From positions 1-22,576 of IMG/VR virus record IMGVR_UViG_3300010396_000104: a stretch of DNA of 22,576 nucleotides, one strand, 5' to 3'. The DNA comes from a virus. Position numbers and translations under genes: made by a program. Below are positions 1-8,054 of this stretch, one piece after another (within the stretch, counting starts at the first letter, position 1; the number at the start of each line of letters is the position of its first letter). Below the pieces are notes generated by a model, which saw only the letters and a list, made by a program, of their open reading frames with translations, was not told the origin of the DNA and searched no databases.

Positions 1-675
1 CAGGCGATCCAAGCGTGGCTGAACTCCACGACCCCGGAGAAGGCGCTGGCGGAGCTCCGCGAGGCGGACCAGAAGCGCGCGAGCGAGGTCGAGGAGCTCA
101 AGGCCGAGCTGAAGCGCCGCGACGAGGCGGTCGCAAAGGAGCGCGAGGAGACGCAGAAGCAACAGGCAGCCGCCGCAGAGCAGGCGCTGGTGCGGGGTTT
201 CGTATCCGCCGTCACGAGCGACGCGAAAAAGTACCCACATCTGAACGCCCTGTTCGAGCCCGAGCAGATCGCCGCGAAAGCCCGCGAATTCTCAGAGATG
301 GCGAAGCGTGAGGAGTGGATCGACGAGGCCGGCAACCGGCGCGTCGGCAAGGCGTACTCCTTCGCCGAGGTGGCGAATGCGTTCGAGCAGTACGCGAAAC
401 GCGTGTACGACAAGCAAGAGGAGCGTCGCAAGTCGCTCCTGACGCCCTCGGAAGAGGGGGCAGAGCCGGGGACGGCCCTCGGGGTACAAACGAAGCCAGC
501 TCCGGGAAACGGCCGCCGAGAAGGCACCAACGGGCCGGGAACGAGCACGACCCCGAAGCCGGAGAAGAAGCCGCGCATCCTGACTCGCCGAGAGCAGGAG
601 CGGGAAGACCTGGCGAAGCTGAGAGCGGCCATGGCGAAGGACGCCGAGACCGCGAAGGCCACCGCCAGGCACTGA
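1..675 (+). CDS. Putative capsid scaffolding protein (5' partial)
   Basis: The frame is open from base 1, so the start lies upstream; 224 residues are visible. The first ~60 residues are a charged Glu/Lys/Arg/Ala-rich stretch with coiled-coil character (LAELREADQKRASEVEELKA). A mixed helical region follows (about 63-140). A Pro/Gly/Thr-rich linker (about 150-185) leads to a strongly basic, helical C-terminus (TRREQEREDLAKLRAAMAK). No enzymatic motif is seen. An elongated helical protein with a basic tail immediately upstream of the major capsid gene is the usual profile of a phage scaffolding protein, which templates procapsid assembly and binds coat protein through its C-terminal helix. The assignment rests on position and composition, not on a specific motif. 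A different head-assembly protein remains possible. Confidence 0.65.
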   Translation, partial: QAIQAWLNSTTPEKALAELREADQKRASEVEELKAELKRRDEAVAKEREETQKQQAAAAEQALVRGFVSAVTSDAKKYPHLNALFEPEQIAAKAREFSEMAKREEWIDEAGNRRVGKAYSFAEVANAFEQYAKRVYDKQEERRKSLLTPSEEGAEPGTALGVQTKPAPGNGRREGTNGPGTSTTPKPEKKPRILTRREQEREDLAKLRAAMAKDAETAKATARH

Positions 676-699
676 CTGACGCCCCTCCGACCTCGCGGG

Positions 700-724
700 C
701 CGTGCAGAGCCAACGCTCTCACGG
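700..724 (+). promoter_or_regulatory. RNA hairpin in the leader of the major capsid gene
   Basis: In the 58-base gap before the capsid gene, CCGTG (700-704) pairs with CACGG (720-724), and AGAGC (706-710) pairs with GCTCT (715-719). C705 is bulged and the loop is CAAC (711-714). This gives a ten-pair stem. Its 3' arm includes the first two bases of the capsid Shine-Dalgarno GGAG (723-726). No T-run follows, so it does not look like an intrinsic terminator. It could be a translational control element, an RNase III-type processing site, or a stabilising 5' end for capsid mRNA. The function is inferred. Confidence 0.55.
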
Positions 725-733
725 AGACTCCCC

Positions 734-1975
734 ATGCCCGCAGGCGACGCGACGATTGCCGCGCTGACGAACATCCTCAAGACGCGGTACGACCAGAAGG
801 TTTTCCACCAGCTCTTCTACAAGAAGGCCCCCTTCGCGGGACAGGTGGAGAAGGACACGGAGTTCGGCGGCAACAACAGCCGCATCTCGCTCCGCTACGG
901 CGCCCCGCAGGGCGGCAGCTTCACCTTCGCGAACGCGCAGGCGAACGCCACCAGCTCGAGCGACGTCGCGTTCCTGCTGACCCGTGCGCGCGACTACCAG
1001 GTCTCGGGCATCTCGGGCGAGGCCATCCGCGCCGGCAAGGGCGACGAGGACACGATCTACAACTCGCTCCGCGGCGAGATGGAAGGGTCGATGCGGAACC
1101 TGAACCGCTCGATCCAAATCTCACTCTGGCGCAACGGCGGCGGCCAGCGCGGCCAGGGCAACAGCTCGTACACCATCACCGGCGCCACCGCGACGCTCGC
1201 CCAGGCGGCGGACATCGTGGGCTTCGAGGTCGGCATGAAGTGCGACTTCAGCGCCGACGATGGGTACAACAACGGCGGCGCGCTCGCGGGCATCCGCTCC
1301 GGCGGGCCCCTGACGGTGCTCGCGGTCGACCGCACGGCCGGCACCATCACGTTCACCCAGAACATCAGCCCGACCCTCTCGGGCGTCACCAACGCGGACT
1401 ACATCTTCCGCAACGGCGACTACTCCTTCGGGATGGCCGGCGTCGCGCGCTGGCTGCCCTCGACGGCCCCCACCACGGGCGACAACCACTTCGGCGTCGA
1501 CCGCTCCGTGGACACCGTGCGCCTCGCCGGCATCCGGTACACGGGCAACGGCGGGAACAAGGAGGAGACCCTCATCGACGCCGCCGAGCTGGCGGGCCGC
1601 GAGGGCGCCGAGGAGCTCTCGGCCTTCATCAACAACCTGGACCGCGCCGACGTCGTCAAGAGCCTCGGCTCCAAGGCGGTGTACGAGCCGACGAGCTCCA
1701 CCGACGGGGACATCGGCTACCGCGCCCTGAACGTCGAGGGGCCGGACGGGACCATCAAGGTCTACTCCGACGTCAACGTGCCGCGCGGGAAGTTCTACCT
1801 GCTCGACATGTCGACCTGGGTGCTCAAGTCGGCCGGCAAGTTCCCCGGGCTGCTCGACGACGACGGCCTCCAGATGATCCGCGAGAGCAACGCGGACGGC
1901 TACCAGTGGCGCATGGGCGGGTATCCGCAGCTCGGCTGCGAGGCGCCCGGCCTGAACCTCGCCGGGACGTGGTGA
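734..1975 (+). CDS. Major capsid protein (HK97-fold type)
   Basis: The product is 413 residues and would form the icosahedral head shell. The N-terminus (ATIAALTNILKTRYDQKVF, then LFYKKAPFAG) and the end (GYPQLGCEAPGLNLAGTW) have the pattern of a large family of phage coat proteins. Residues about 130-235 form a Gly/Thr-rich beta segment ending FRNGDYSFGMAG, which resembles an insertion domain in the coat. The conserved helix region ISGEAIRAGKGDEDT and a C-terminal segment rich in beta strands follow the same family order. The ATG at 734 has GGAG at 723-726 with seven bases of spacing. It follows a scaffold-like gene and precedes small head proteins, the classic head-module order. The leader hairpin suggests separate control of expression. 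The coat identity is firm; the exact family is less so. Confidence 0.85.
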   Translation: MPAGDATIAALTNILKTRYDQKVFHQLFYKKAPFAGQVEKDTEFGGNNSRISLRYGAPQGGSFTFANAQANATSSSDVAFLLTRARDYQVSGISGEAIRAGKGDEDTIYNSLRGEMEGSMRNLNRSIQISLWRNGGGQRGQGNSSYTITGATATLAQAADIVGFEVGMKCDFSADDGYNNGGALAGIRSGGPLTVLAVDRTAGTITFTQNISPTLSGVTNADYIFRNGDYSFGMAGVARWLPSTAPTTGDNHFGVDRSVDTVRLAGIRYTGNGGNKEETLIDAAELAGREGAEELSAFINNLDRADVVKSLGSKAVYEPTSSTDGDIGYRALNVEGPDGTIKVYSDVNVPRGKFYLLDMSTWVLKSAGKFPGLLDDDGLQMIRESNADGYQWRMGGYPQLGCEAPGLNLAGTW

Positions 1976-1979
1976 GACC

Positions 1980-2462
1980 ATGAGCAACCGGAACCACGAC
2001 AAGCTCCACGGGCTCATCGGGCCCGGCAAGATCATCGTGGACGGCAGCTTCGTCCCGCTGACCGGAGCCGGGACGGTCGACGCCACGAAGGTGACGGGGC
2101 TCGGGTTCGGGTACGCGCCCGTCAAGGGCGTCATGGCGCTCATCACGCCGCCCCAGAACAACCCGATCCCCCTCAGCACCGCGGGCATCGTCCGCACCGG
2201 CACGGGGCTCTACACCATCACCTTCGAGGACCCGTACCTCGAGGTGGTGAGCTTCCGGTGCGACCTCGCGGTGGCTGCCGCAGGCTCGGCCCTGCGCGCG
2301 GTGCCCGTCGAGCCCATCACCGGCACGTCGACCGCGAACACCGCGCCGACCATCACCATCGTCATCCTGAACGGGGCGACCCCGACGGATGCCGCGGCGA
2401 GCCAGCGCGTGCACTTCCACGCGGTCTTCCGCGACTCTACCACCCGGTACCAGAAGCCCTGA
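1980..2462 (+). CDS. Hypothetical small structural protein (head-module)
   Basis: The product is 160 residues, starting four bases after the capsid stop. It is dominated by short beta-prone segments (KIIVDGSFVPLTG, GLYTITFEDPYL, TITIVILNG) and ends VHFHAVFRDSTTRYQKP. There is no signal peptide, membrane segment or catalytic motif. The regular beta character and position right after the coat gene are compatible with a head decoration or minor capsid protein that binds the outside of the shell. That is inference from location and composition. No specific family is recognised. It is close enough to the capsid gene to be co-translated with it. Confidence 0.6.
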   Translation: MSNRNHDKLHGLIGPGKIIVDGSFVPLTGAGTVDATKVTGLGFGYAPVKGVMALITPPQNNPIPLSTAGIVRTGTGLYTITFEDPYLEVVSFRCDLAVAAAGSALRAVPVEPITGTSTANTAPTITIVILNGATPTDAAASQRVHFHAVFRDSTTRYQKP

Positions 2463-2470
2463 GGCCGACC

Positions 2471-2716
2471 ATGGCGGACGCGAAGAAGAAGGGCGCACTG
2501 GCCATCATGTTCGGCGCGGGGGAACCCGACGGCGACGAGGCCAGCGCGCCCGGCGACGGAGACGGAGACACCGGCCTCGACCAGGCGTGCGACGAGATGA
2601 TGGCCGCGATTAAGTCGGGCGACAAGGCCGGCTTCTGCGAGGCCTTCAAGGCGGCGCTCGACCTGCACAAGGCTGGCGGCGGCGGCGAAGAGCCGGACGG
2701 CGACGAGGCGGCCTGA
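2471..2716 (+). CDS. Small acidic head-module protein
   Basis: The product is 81 residues. The ATG at 2471 is chosen because it lies eight bases after the upstream stop and has GAGG in the right place. The protein begins with a short basic stretch (MADAKKKGALAIMFGAG). A very acidic Asp/Glu/Gly region follows, then one predicted helix (DEMMAAIKSGDKAGFCEAF) and an acidic Gly-rich tail. Small acidic proteins of this shape, with a 'sub-set of residues AIKSGD...F..A...A.DLH' helix, are often found between coat and adaptor genes in short-tailed phages. Their function is generally unassigned. No enzymatic role is evident. Confidence 0.65.
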   Translation: MADAKKKGALAIMFGAGEPDGDEASAPGDGDGDTGLDQACDEMMAAIKSGDKAGFCEAFKAALDLHKAGGGGEEPDGDEAA

Positions 2717-2719
2717 CCG

Positions 2720-3469
2720 ATGGCCCGCACGGTGACGCTCCAGACCCTGACGGCGCGCGTGAAGCAGCGCGCGAACGTCGAGGTTGCGTCCAATGCGGCC
2801 ATCTTCTCCTCGTCGGAGATCACCGACAACATCAACGAGGGCATCGCGGAGATGCACCGGGCCGTCATCAGCGTGCCCGGGCAGCCGTACTACTTCGAGT
2901 CCGTGTCGTTCGCGACGTCACCGAGCGTCGACACGTACGCCATCGGGCCATCGCAGGCGGTGAACGTGTCCGACTTCCTCGAGGCCAAGGGCTTCGACGT
3001 GCAGTTCGGCCAGAACATCATCAACACGGCCAAGCCGTTCATGTGGACGGAGCGCAACCGCTTCAAGCTCCTGTACAGCGGCTGGATTTACACGCAGCCG
3101 GTGTTCTACCGGATGCTCGGCAAGGGCAGCGCGCAGGCTTCGGCGGCGCTGGACTCGGTGAAGTTCATCCCGGTGCCGTCGGGCGCCTTCAGCGTGACCA
3201 TGTGGTACACGCCGACGCCCACGGTCCTCACGAACCCGTCGGACACGTTCGACGGCATCAACGGATACGAGGAGATCGTCGTGCTTTCGGCGGCGATCAA
3301 GCTCCTCCTGAAGCAGGAGCAGTTCGAGCACGCGCAGGCGCTCATGAGCGAGCGCGCGCGGCAGGAATCGCAGCTCCTTTCGAGCCTGACGCACGACGCG
3401 GAAGCGCCGGAGCGCGTGCAGGACGTGACCCTCAACGACGACGGGTGGATCGGCCGCCCCATCTACTGA
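2720..3469 (+). CDS. Head-tail adaptor / connector protein
   Basis: The product is 249 residues. The N-terminus (LQTLTARVKQRANVEV, then SSSEITDNINEGIAEMH) matches the common phage adaptor pattern, in which a helix with 'R.R.R..' is followed by 'elt..IN.gi.ely'. Such proteins bind under the portal ring and form the interface with the tail. The middle is beta-rich (YYFESVSFATSP, FSVTMWYTPTPTVL). The end is helical (EEIVVLSAAIKLLLKQEQFEHA), followed by a C-terminal tail ending WIGRPIY. It sits between the head genes and the tail genes, three bases after the preceding stop, as expected for a connector. The family-level call is based on this N-terminal pattern and on gene order. Confidence 0.7.
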   Translation: MARTVTLQTLTARVKQRANVEVASNAAIFSSSEITDNINEGIAEMHRAVISVPGQPYYFESVSFATSPSVDTYAIGPSQAVNVSDFLEAKGFDVQFGQNIINTAKPFMWTERNRFKLLYSGWIYTQPVFYRMLGKGSAQASAALDSVKFIPVPSGAFSVTMWYTPTPTVLTNPSDTFDGINGYEEIVVLSAAIKLLLKQEQFEHAQALMSERARQESQLLSSLTHDAEAPERVQDVTLNDDGWIGRPIY

Positions 3470-3481
3470 CCCAAGGACCCC

Positions 3482-4435
3482 ATGAGCCTCTCTTCCACCG
3501 CAGCTCTCGTTTCGATCCAGGACGGCGCCGGAGCCGTCGCCACCCAGGCCAACGGCGCGGTTGCGCTCGTGACGCCCGGCGCGCTCGTCACCTTCTCGCT
3601 CCAGTCGACGTCCGGCGTGGCGCTCTGGGAGATCGCCTTCAACTGCCCGAACTACCCGAGCCTGCACCAGCAGGTGTTCCGGTGGGTTCCCGGGCAGGCC
3701 AACCAGCTGCAGGTGCAGCTCCCGGTCGACTCGCTCCTCGCGAACTACACGAGCACGGTCAGCGACGGCCAGGCTTCGGTGCAGTTCGCGTCGGGGCAGA
3801 TCAGCACCAAGGGCTCCAACTCCGTCCCGGTGCAGCACGTGGCGCGCGTCGCCACCGCCGCGGCGCTCTCCGCGTACACCAACGTCAACGGCGTCCTGAC
3901 CGCCAACGCGAACGGCGCGCTCGGCACCATCGACGGCGTCACCATGGCGGTCGGCGACCTCGTGCTGCTGACGCTCGGCGCGGCCGGCGCGGACAACGGC
4001 CTGTACCAGGTGACGAGCCTGGGCGGCGCCTCGGCGAAGTTCGTGTTCACCCGCGCGCCCGACTGGGCGAACGGCTCCTCGCTCCTGGCCGGGACCGTCA
4101 TCGAGGTGACCGAGGGCAGCACGCTCTCCGGCACCTGGAAGGTCACCACGACCGGCACGAGCACCGTCGGCACCACGAGCATCGCGCTCTTCCCGCGCGT
4201 GTCCACGGTGACCACATCGGCCGCGGTCGCGGGCGTAACCCCGTCGATCGCCACGGCCTGGGTGCTGAGCACCAGCGTCCCGGTCATTCCCGTCGTGGGA
4301 ACGAGCGGCGGCACGCAGGGCATCTGGAAGATCACCACGCAGACCGCCGGCGCGGGCGGGTCGAGCGCCCTCGTCGCGACGAGCTCCAGCGGCACCGACA
4401 CCAGCACGGTGAAGCTCACGGTCATCAACTTCTGA
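3482..4435 (+). CDS. Fibre-like structural protein with N-terminal module shared with the spike
   Basis: The product is 317 residues. AAGGA five bases before the ATG supports the start. Residues 1-96 resemble the start of the large spike at 14422: MSL-ST-ALVSI, FSLQST (38-43), a Trp about seven residues later, GQANQ (71-75) and VSDG (93-96). Residues about 120-235 form a beta module with the pattern seen in many phage fibres (VATAAALSAYT, GVTMAVGDLVLL, DNGLYQVTSLG, FTRAPDWANGS). The C-terminal ~80 residues are Thr/Ser/Gly-rich beta repeats ending VKLTVINF. No enzyme motif is seen. It is probably a surface-exposed fibre or adhesin attached through the shared N-terminus. Its place between adaptor and nozzle genes is unusual for a receptor-binding protein, so a head fibre or neck appendage is also possible. 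Confidence 0.65.
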   Translation: MSLSSTAALVSIQDGAGAVATQANGAVALVTPGALVTFSLQSTSGVALWEIAFNCPNYPSLHQQVFRWVPGQANQLQVQLPVDSLLANYTSTVSDGQASVQFASGQISTKGSNSVPVQHVARVATAAALSAYTNVNGVLTANANGALGTIDGVTMAVGDLVLLTLGAAGADNGLYQVTSLGGASAKFVFTRAPDWANGSSLLAGTVIEVTEGSTLSGTWKVTTTGTSTVGTTSIALFPRVSTVTTSAAVAGVTPSIATAWVLSTSVPVIPVVGTSGGTQGIWKITTQTAGAGGSSALVATSSSGTDTSTVKLTVINF

Positions 4436-4443
4436 GGTGAGCC

Positions 4444-4872
4444 ATGTCGACGGTCCGCGTCGCCACCAGCACGGTCACGCAGCCTGTCGGCTCGCAGGCC
4501 AAGCCGTCCGTGCTCACGCGGGCGGCGCTGGCCATTCGGCAGCTCCAGTTCACCGGCGACGACCTGAAGGAGTCGAGCCGACTGTACCGCGTGCTGAACG
4601 ATCTGCACTCGGCCGTCTCGAGCGCGCTCCAGTCGCTCGCCAGCAACCCGACGCTGAGCGGCGTGCTCCTCTCCGGAGAGGTCTTCACAGGCGGCCAGAC
4701 GCGCACGCTCACCCACGGCCTCGGGCGCGCCTTCCGTGGCTGGTACGTCGTCCGCGCGCAGGGAGGCGTAGCCGCCTTCGTCGAGGCCGGGCTCCCCGCC
4801 GGCATGACGCCAACCCAGGGCCTCTCCCTCACGAGCACCAACGCAGGCACATTCGACCTCTTCGTCTTCTGA
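4444..4872 (+). CDS. Small tail-associated protein with HGLGR motif
   Basis: The product is 142 residues. The Shine-Dalgarno GAGGTGA overlaps the stop of the previous gene and fixes the ATG at 4444. Residues about 28-72 are helical with coiled-coil character (ESSRLYRVLNDLHSAVSSAL). The C-terminal ~65 residues form a beta domain containing RTLTHGLGRAFRGWYVV and ending TFDLFVF. The 'THGLGR..RGW.VV' signature recurs in small tail or fibre-associated proteins of short-tailed phages, but its role is not established. The last base of its stop is the first base of the nozzle gene (TGATG at 4870-4874), so the two are translationally coupled. It may trimerise and cap or decorate the tail. That is inference. 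Confidence 0.6.
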   Translation: MSTVRVATSTVTQPVGSQAKPSVLTRAALAIRQLQFTGDDLKESSRLYRVLNDLHSAVSSALQSLASNPTLSGVLLSGEVFTGGQTRTLTHGLGRAFRGWYVVRAQGGVAAFVEAGLPAGMTPTQGLSLTSTNAGTFDLFVF

Positions 4873-7800
4873 TGCCCATCGAGCGCAAAACCGTCTCCGT
4901 CCCGCTGACCGCCGGCCTCAATCAAAAGGCGGACCTGCGCACGCTCGCCATCAACGGCGCAGCGACGATGACGAATTGCGTGATGCAGAAGACGGGCGCG
5001 GTCCGAAAGCGCTTCGGGCACACGGCGCTCTCGAAGAGTACGACCCTCGCCGGCACCATCGCAGCGGCCGTTGCCGGCGGCAGCTACCGAGGCATTCCGT
5101 GGATGAGCGACGGGGAGACGCTCTACGAATGGAGTGACCTGGCCGCAGCGTGGACCCCCATCGACACCGTGCCGGACGCCGTGGCGCTCGATCGCGTCGG
5201 CATCACGTCGATGCCAGTCAACCCGCTCGACTACGACCAGGCGTACGGCCAGGGGTACCTCGTCGTCGTCTGGACGGCGGACCCCGCCGGGCTTGGCTTC
5301 ACGGTCCCGTTCTACAAGGTCCTCGACCCGGCCACGCAGGCCGTCCTCCTGCCGGACACGCCCGTCGATCCGGCCATCGCATCGCAGGTGAACGCGCCGA
5401 AGCTGACGGTATGCGGGCAGACGCTCCTGCTGACGTACGTGCGGGCGGGCAACATCTGCGGACGGGTTGCGACCCTCGCTGCGGCGTACGCATCGGGGTG
5501 GAGCGGCGAGGTGGTGCTTGCGAACGATGGCGTCGGCAACGTCACCAGCGGCGTCTACGACGTCGCACCGGTGGCGAATGATGCCTCTCGATTCTGCATC
5601 GCGTACGAGGTCTCGCACGCCGGCAAGTCGGTCGCGATCAGCACCTTCAACACCGGCACGCTGACGCTTGCGCACACGGAGTACGACGACACCGCGTTCT
5701 CCTCGCTGACCGCCATCGCGGTTGTGGCCACGAACACGGAGCTCATGTGGGCCACGTACTTCGGTGTCAGCGGCGGCATCAGCTCGATCCGAGCATGGGC
5801 CTGGCAGGACGGCACCCCTGCAAGCCACGTGGCCCCGTTCACCGTCACCGGCTCCGGCACCAGCACGCCCGGGCGAGTCGTCGCCATCCGCAACGACGCG
5901 CAGCACATCACGGTCTACTGGTCGCAGTTCCTGAACACCGCAGCCGACGACGGAACGAACCTCGTCGCGGCCGTAACCCGGGCGGTCACGCTCATCAGCA
6001 CCAGCACCTTCGCCCGCATCCGACCCACCGGCCCGTGCGTCATCGCGAGCAAGCCCGTGCTGGCGCCGAACGGCGGCTGCTACCTGGCGCTCGCGCTGCC
6101 GAGCGTCGCGCAAGGCACCTTCTTCCTGGCGCGCGACTACGGCTTCGGGGACCTTGGCTTCGCCCAGCACCCCATGACGCCAGTCGCCACGCTCGACCCG
6201 CGGCTCTCGAAGTACACGGCGCTGCTCATCCCAACGGGCAATCAGGCGCAGACTGCGCCGCATGCGGTGATCCTAACGACCGTGGGCGCGGGCGTCGTGG
6301 GCGTGATGGCGTTCGAAAACACGTCTCCCACACACGTAGCCTTCTACGAGCACGCCGTCGATACGGCCTCGCCGCTCCGGTACTTCGGCGGGGAGCTCTA
6401 CGAACTCGAGGCGCTGTCCGCGGGCACTCCGCTCGCCTTCGATGGGCAGAACATCGTCGAGAACGGGTTCTTCGCATACCCGCAACTGCCGGCGCCCTCC
6501 TTCTCGGGAGTCGGCGGCAGCATGCAGACGTCGGGGCTCTACCAGTACATCGCGACGTACGAGTGGTACGACGCGCGCGGGCAGATTCACCGCTCCGCGA
6601 CAAGCCCCGCGGTGCAGGTCACTGCAACCGGCGCCGGCAACACGGGTTCCTGCACGGTCACGGTGCCCGGGGTGATGACGCGGCTCGCGCCGTCGACGTC
6701 GACGAGTCCGGCGGCAACGTTTCCCTCGGTCATCCTCTACCGCACGCAGGCGAACGGCGCCGTGTTCTACCGCGTCACGGCCGATCCGGCGCCGCTCGCA
6801 AATGACGCGGCCAGTGCGTTTGTGACCATCACGGATACGGCGAGCGACGCCAGTATCGCGACCAATCCGCTCCTCTACACGACGGGCGGCGTCCTCGACA
6901 ACTTCTGCCCCCCGTCGGGCCGCATCCTCATCACGCACCGCAATCGATGGTGGGTGGCCGGCTGCCCGGACCCTACGGCGCTCTGGCCCTCGAAGGAGAT
7001 CACCCCGGCCGAGCTGCCAGGCTTCAACGAAGCCATGAACTTCACGTGCACGGGCGCCATCCGGGCGCTCGCGAGCATGGACGACAAGCTCGTCGTGGGT
7101 GTGCAGCGCGGGAGCCTCTACGGCATCGAGGTCATCACCGGCGAAGGCCCCACGGACGCCGGCACGCAGAGCGACTGGACGCCCCCGCAGTCTGTCCCGA
7201 GCGACGCGGGCCCGGTCGACCAGCGCGGCATCTGCTCGGGGCCGTTCGGCACCCTATTCCGCTCCCTGAGCGGCGGACCGACTGGCGCCGGCGGCATCTT
7301 CCTGCTCTCGCGTGACTTGCAGGTCTCGTATCTGTCCGGGCCTGTCGAGGACGCGCTGGCCGCGAACCCGGTGGTGACCAGTATGGTGGTCCACCCGACG
7401 GCCGGTCGCGTCTACATCACATGCGTGCCTTCCGACCCTGGCTTCGCGAGCGGCGTCCGGCTCGTGTGGGACTACCAGCAGGGCGGCGTCTGGTCGCTCG
7501 ACACGCTGTACGACGTCGACACGGCCACCGTGCCCGGCGCACGGTGCGCGTGGGTGGCGCAGGCGGCCGGGCGCAGCGTGGTCCACTGGGCGACCACGGC
7601 GGGACGCGTGTACCGCGAGACGAACGGCCTCGGGGCGAACGCCTACACGGACGCGGGGCATTGGATCTCCATGACGTACGCCTCCGCCTGGCTCAAGCCG
7701 ACGGAGGGCGGATTCGCGCGCTTCTGGCGGGTGCTCTGCGAGGGAGACTCGCTCGATCCGGCATCGCTCACCGTGACCCTCACCTTCGATGGCGCGCCGT

Positions 7801-8054
7801 CGAGCTACTACAGCGAGTCGAGCGCCTGGGCCTATGCGGGCGCCATCTCGGCGTTCGATCGATTCCCGCAAGTCGACGTGCAGATGACGCCCGGCAATCA
7901 GAAGGCGAAGAGCATCCAAGTCACGATGAGCGACGCGCCGCCGTCGCCGCCGAGCTTCACCACCGGACAGGGCTTCAGCTTCGGAGCGATCGTCCTCGAC
8001 CTGGGCGTCAAGGACGGCACGTACCGCAACGTTCCACCCGCGCAGAGGGCCTGA
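4872..8054 (+). CDS. Tail nozzle-like large structural protein
   Basis: The product is 1060 residues. The ATG at 4872 is chosen because it overlaps the previous stop (TGATG); the open frame extends further upstream only inside the neighbouring gene. The N-terminus has the pattern of podovirus nozzle or tail-tube-B-type proteins: SVPLTAGLNQKADLR, then TNCVMQKTGAVRKRFGHTAL (31-53 region). The rest is almost entirely beta strands with regular Gly/Asp turns, as in a propeller-type nozzle. A fibronectin-like segment YEWYDARGQIHRSATSPAV begins near residue 563. No membrane segment or catalytic motif is seen. It probably forms the distal tail tube through which DNA exits. The general class is well supported; exact equivalence with T7 gp12 needs structure comparison. 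Confidence 0.7.
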   Translation: MPIERKTVSVPLTAGLNQKADLRTLAINGAATMTNCVMQKTGAVRKRFGHTALSKSTTLAGTIAAAVAGGSYRGIPWMSDGETLYEWSDLAAAWTPIDTVPDAVALDRVGITSMPVNPLDYDQAYGQGYLVVVWTADPAGLGFTVPFYKVLDPATQAVLLPDTPVDPAIASQVNAPKLTVCGQTLLLTYVRAGNICGRVATLAAAYASGWSGEVVLANDGVGNVTSGVYDVAPVANDASRFCIAYEVSHAGKSVAISTFNTGTLTLAHTEYDDTAFSSLTAIAVVATNTELMWATYFGVSGGISSIRAWAWQDGTPASHVAPFTVTGSGTSTPGRVVAIRNDAQHITVYWSQFLNTAADDGTNLVAAVTRAVTLISTSTFARIRPTGPCVIASKPVLAPNGGCYLALALPSVAQGTFFLARDYGFGDLGFAQHPMTPVATLDPRLSKYTALLIPTGNQAQTAPHAVILTTVGAGVVGVMAFENTSPTHVAFYEHAVDTASPLRYFGGELYELEALSAGTPLAFDGQNIVENGFFAYPQLPAPSFSGVGGSMQTSGLYQYIATYEWYDARGQIHRSATSPAVQVTATGAGNTGSCTVTVPGVMTRLAPSTSTSPAATFPSVILYRTQANGAVFYRVTADPAPLANDAASAFVTITDTASDASIATNPLLYTTGGVLDNFCPPSGRILITHRNRWWVAGCPDPTALWPSKEITPAELPGFNEAMNFTCTGAIRALASMDDKLVVGVQRGSLYGIEVITGEGPTDAGTQSDWTPPQSVPSDAGPVDQRGICSGPFGTLFRSLSGGPTGAGGIFLLSRDLQVSYLSGPVEDALAANPVVTSMVVHPTAGRVYITCVPSDPGFASGVRLVWDYQQGGVWSLDTLYDVDTATVPGARCAWVAQAAGRSVVHWATTAGRVYRETNGLGANAYTDAGHWISMTYASAWLKPTEGGFARFWRVLCEGDSLDPASLTVTLTFDGAPSSYYSESSAWAYAGAISAFDRFPQVDVQMTPGNQKAKSIQVTMSDAPPSPPSFTTGQGFSFGAIVLDLGVKDGTYRNVPPAQRA

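Noticed and set aside
676-733. Intrinsic terminator between the scaffold and capsid genes
   Set aside because: A hairpin is present, but there is no T-run after it and the stem touches the capsid ribosome-binding site, so a terminator is unlikely.
3043-4440. A 465-residue + strand open frame across the adaptor and fibre genes
   Set aside because: It crosses two supported genes in another frame, and its translation is low-complexity Arg/His/Pro/Gly.
4425-6263. A 612-residue - strand open frame opposite the nozzle gene
   Set aside because: It is an Arg/Asp/Gly-rich shadow frame antisense to a coherent beta-rich structural protein that has coupled start and stop sites.
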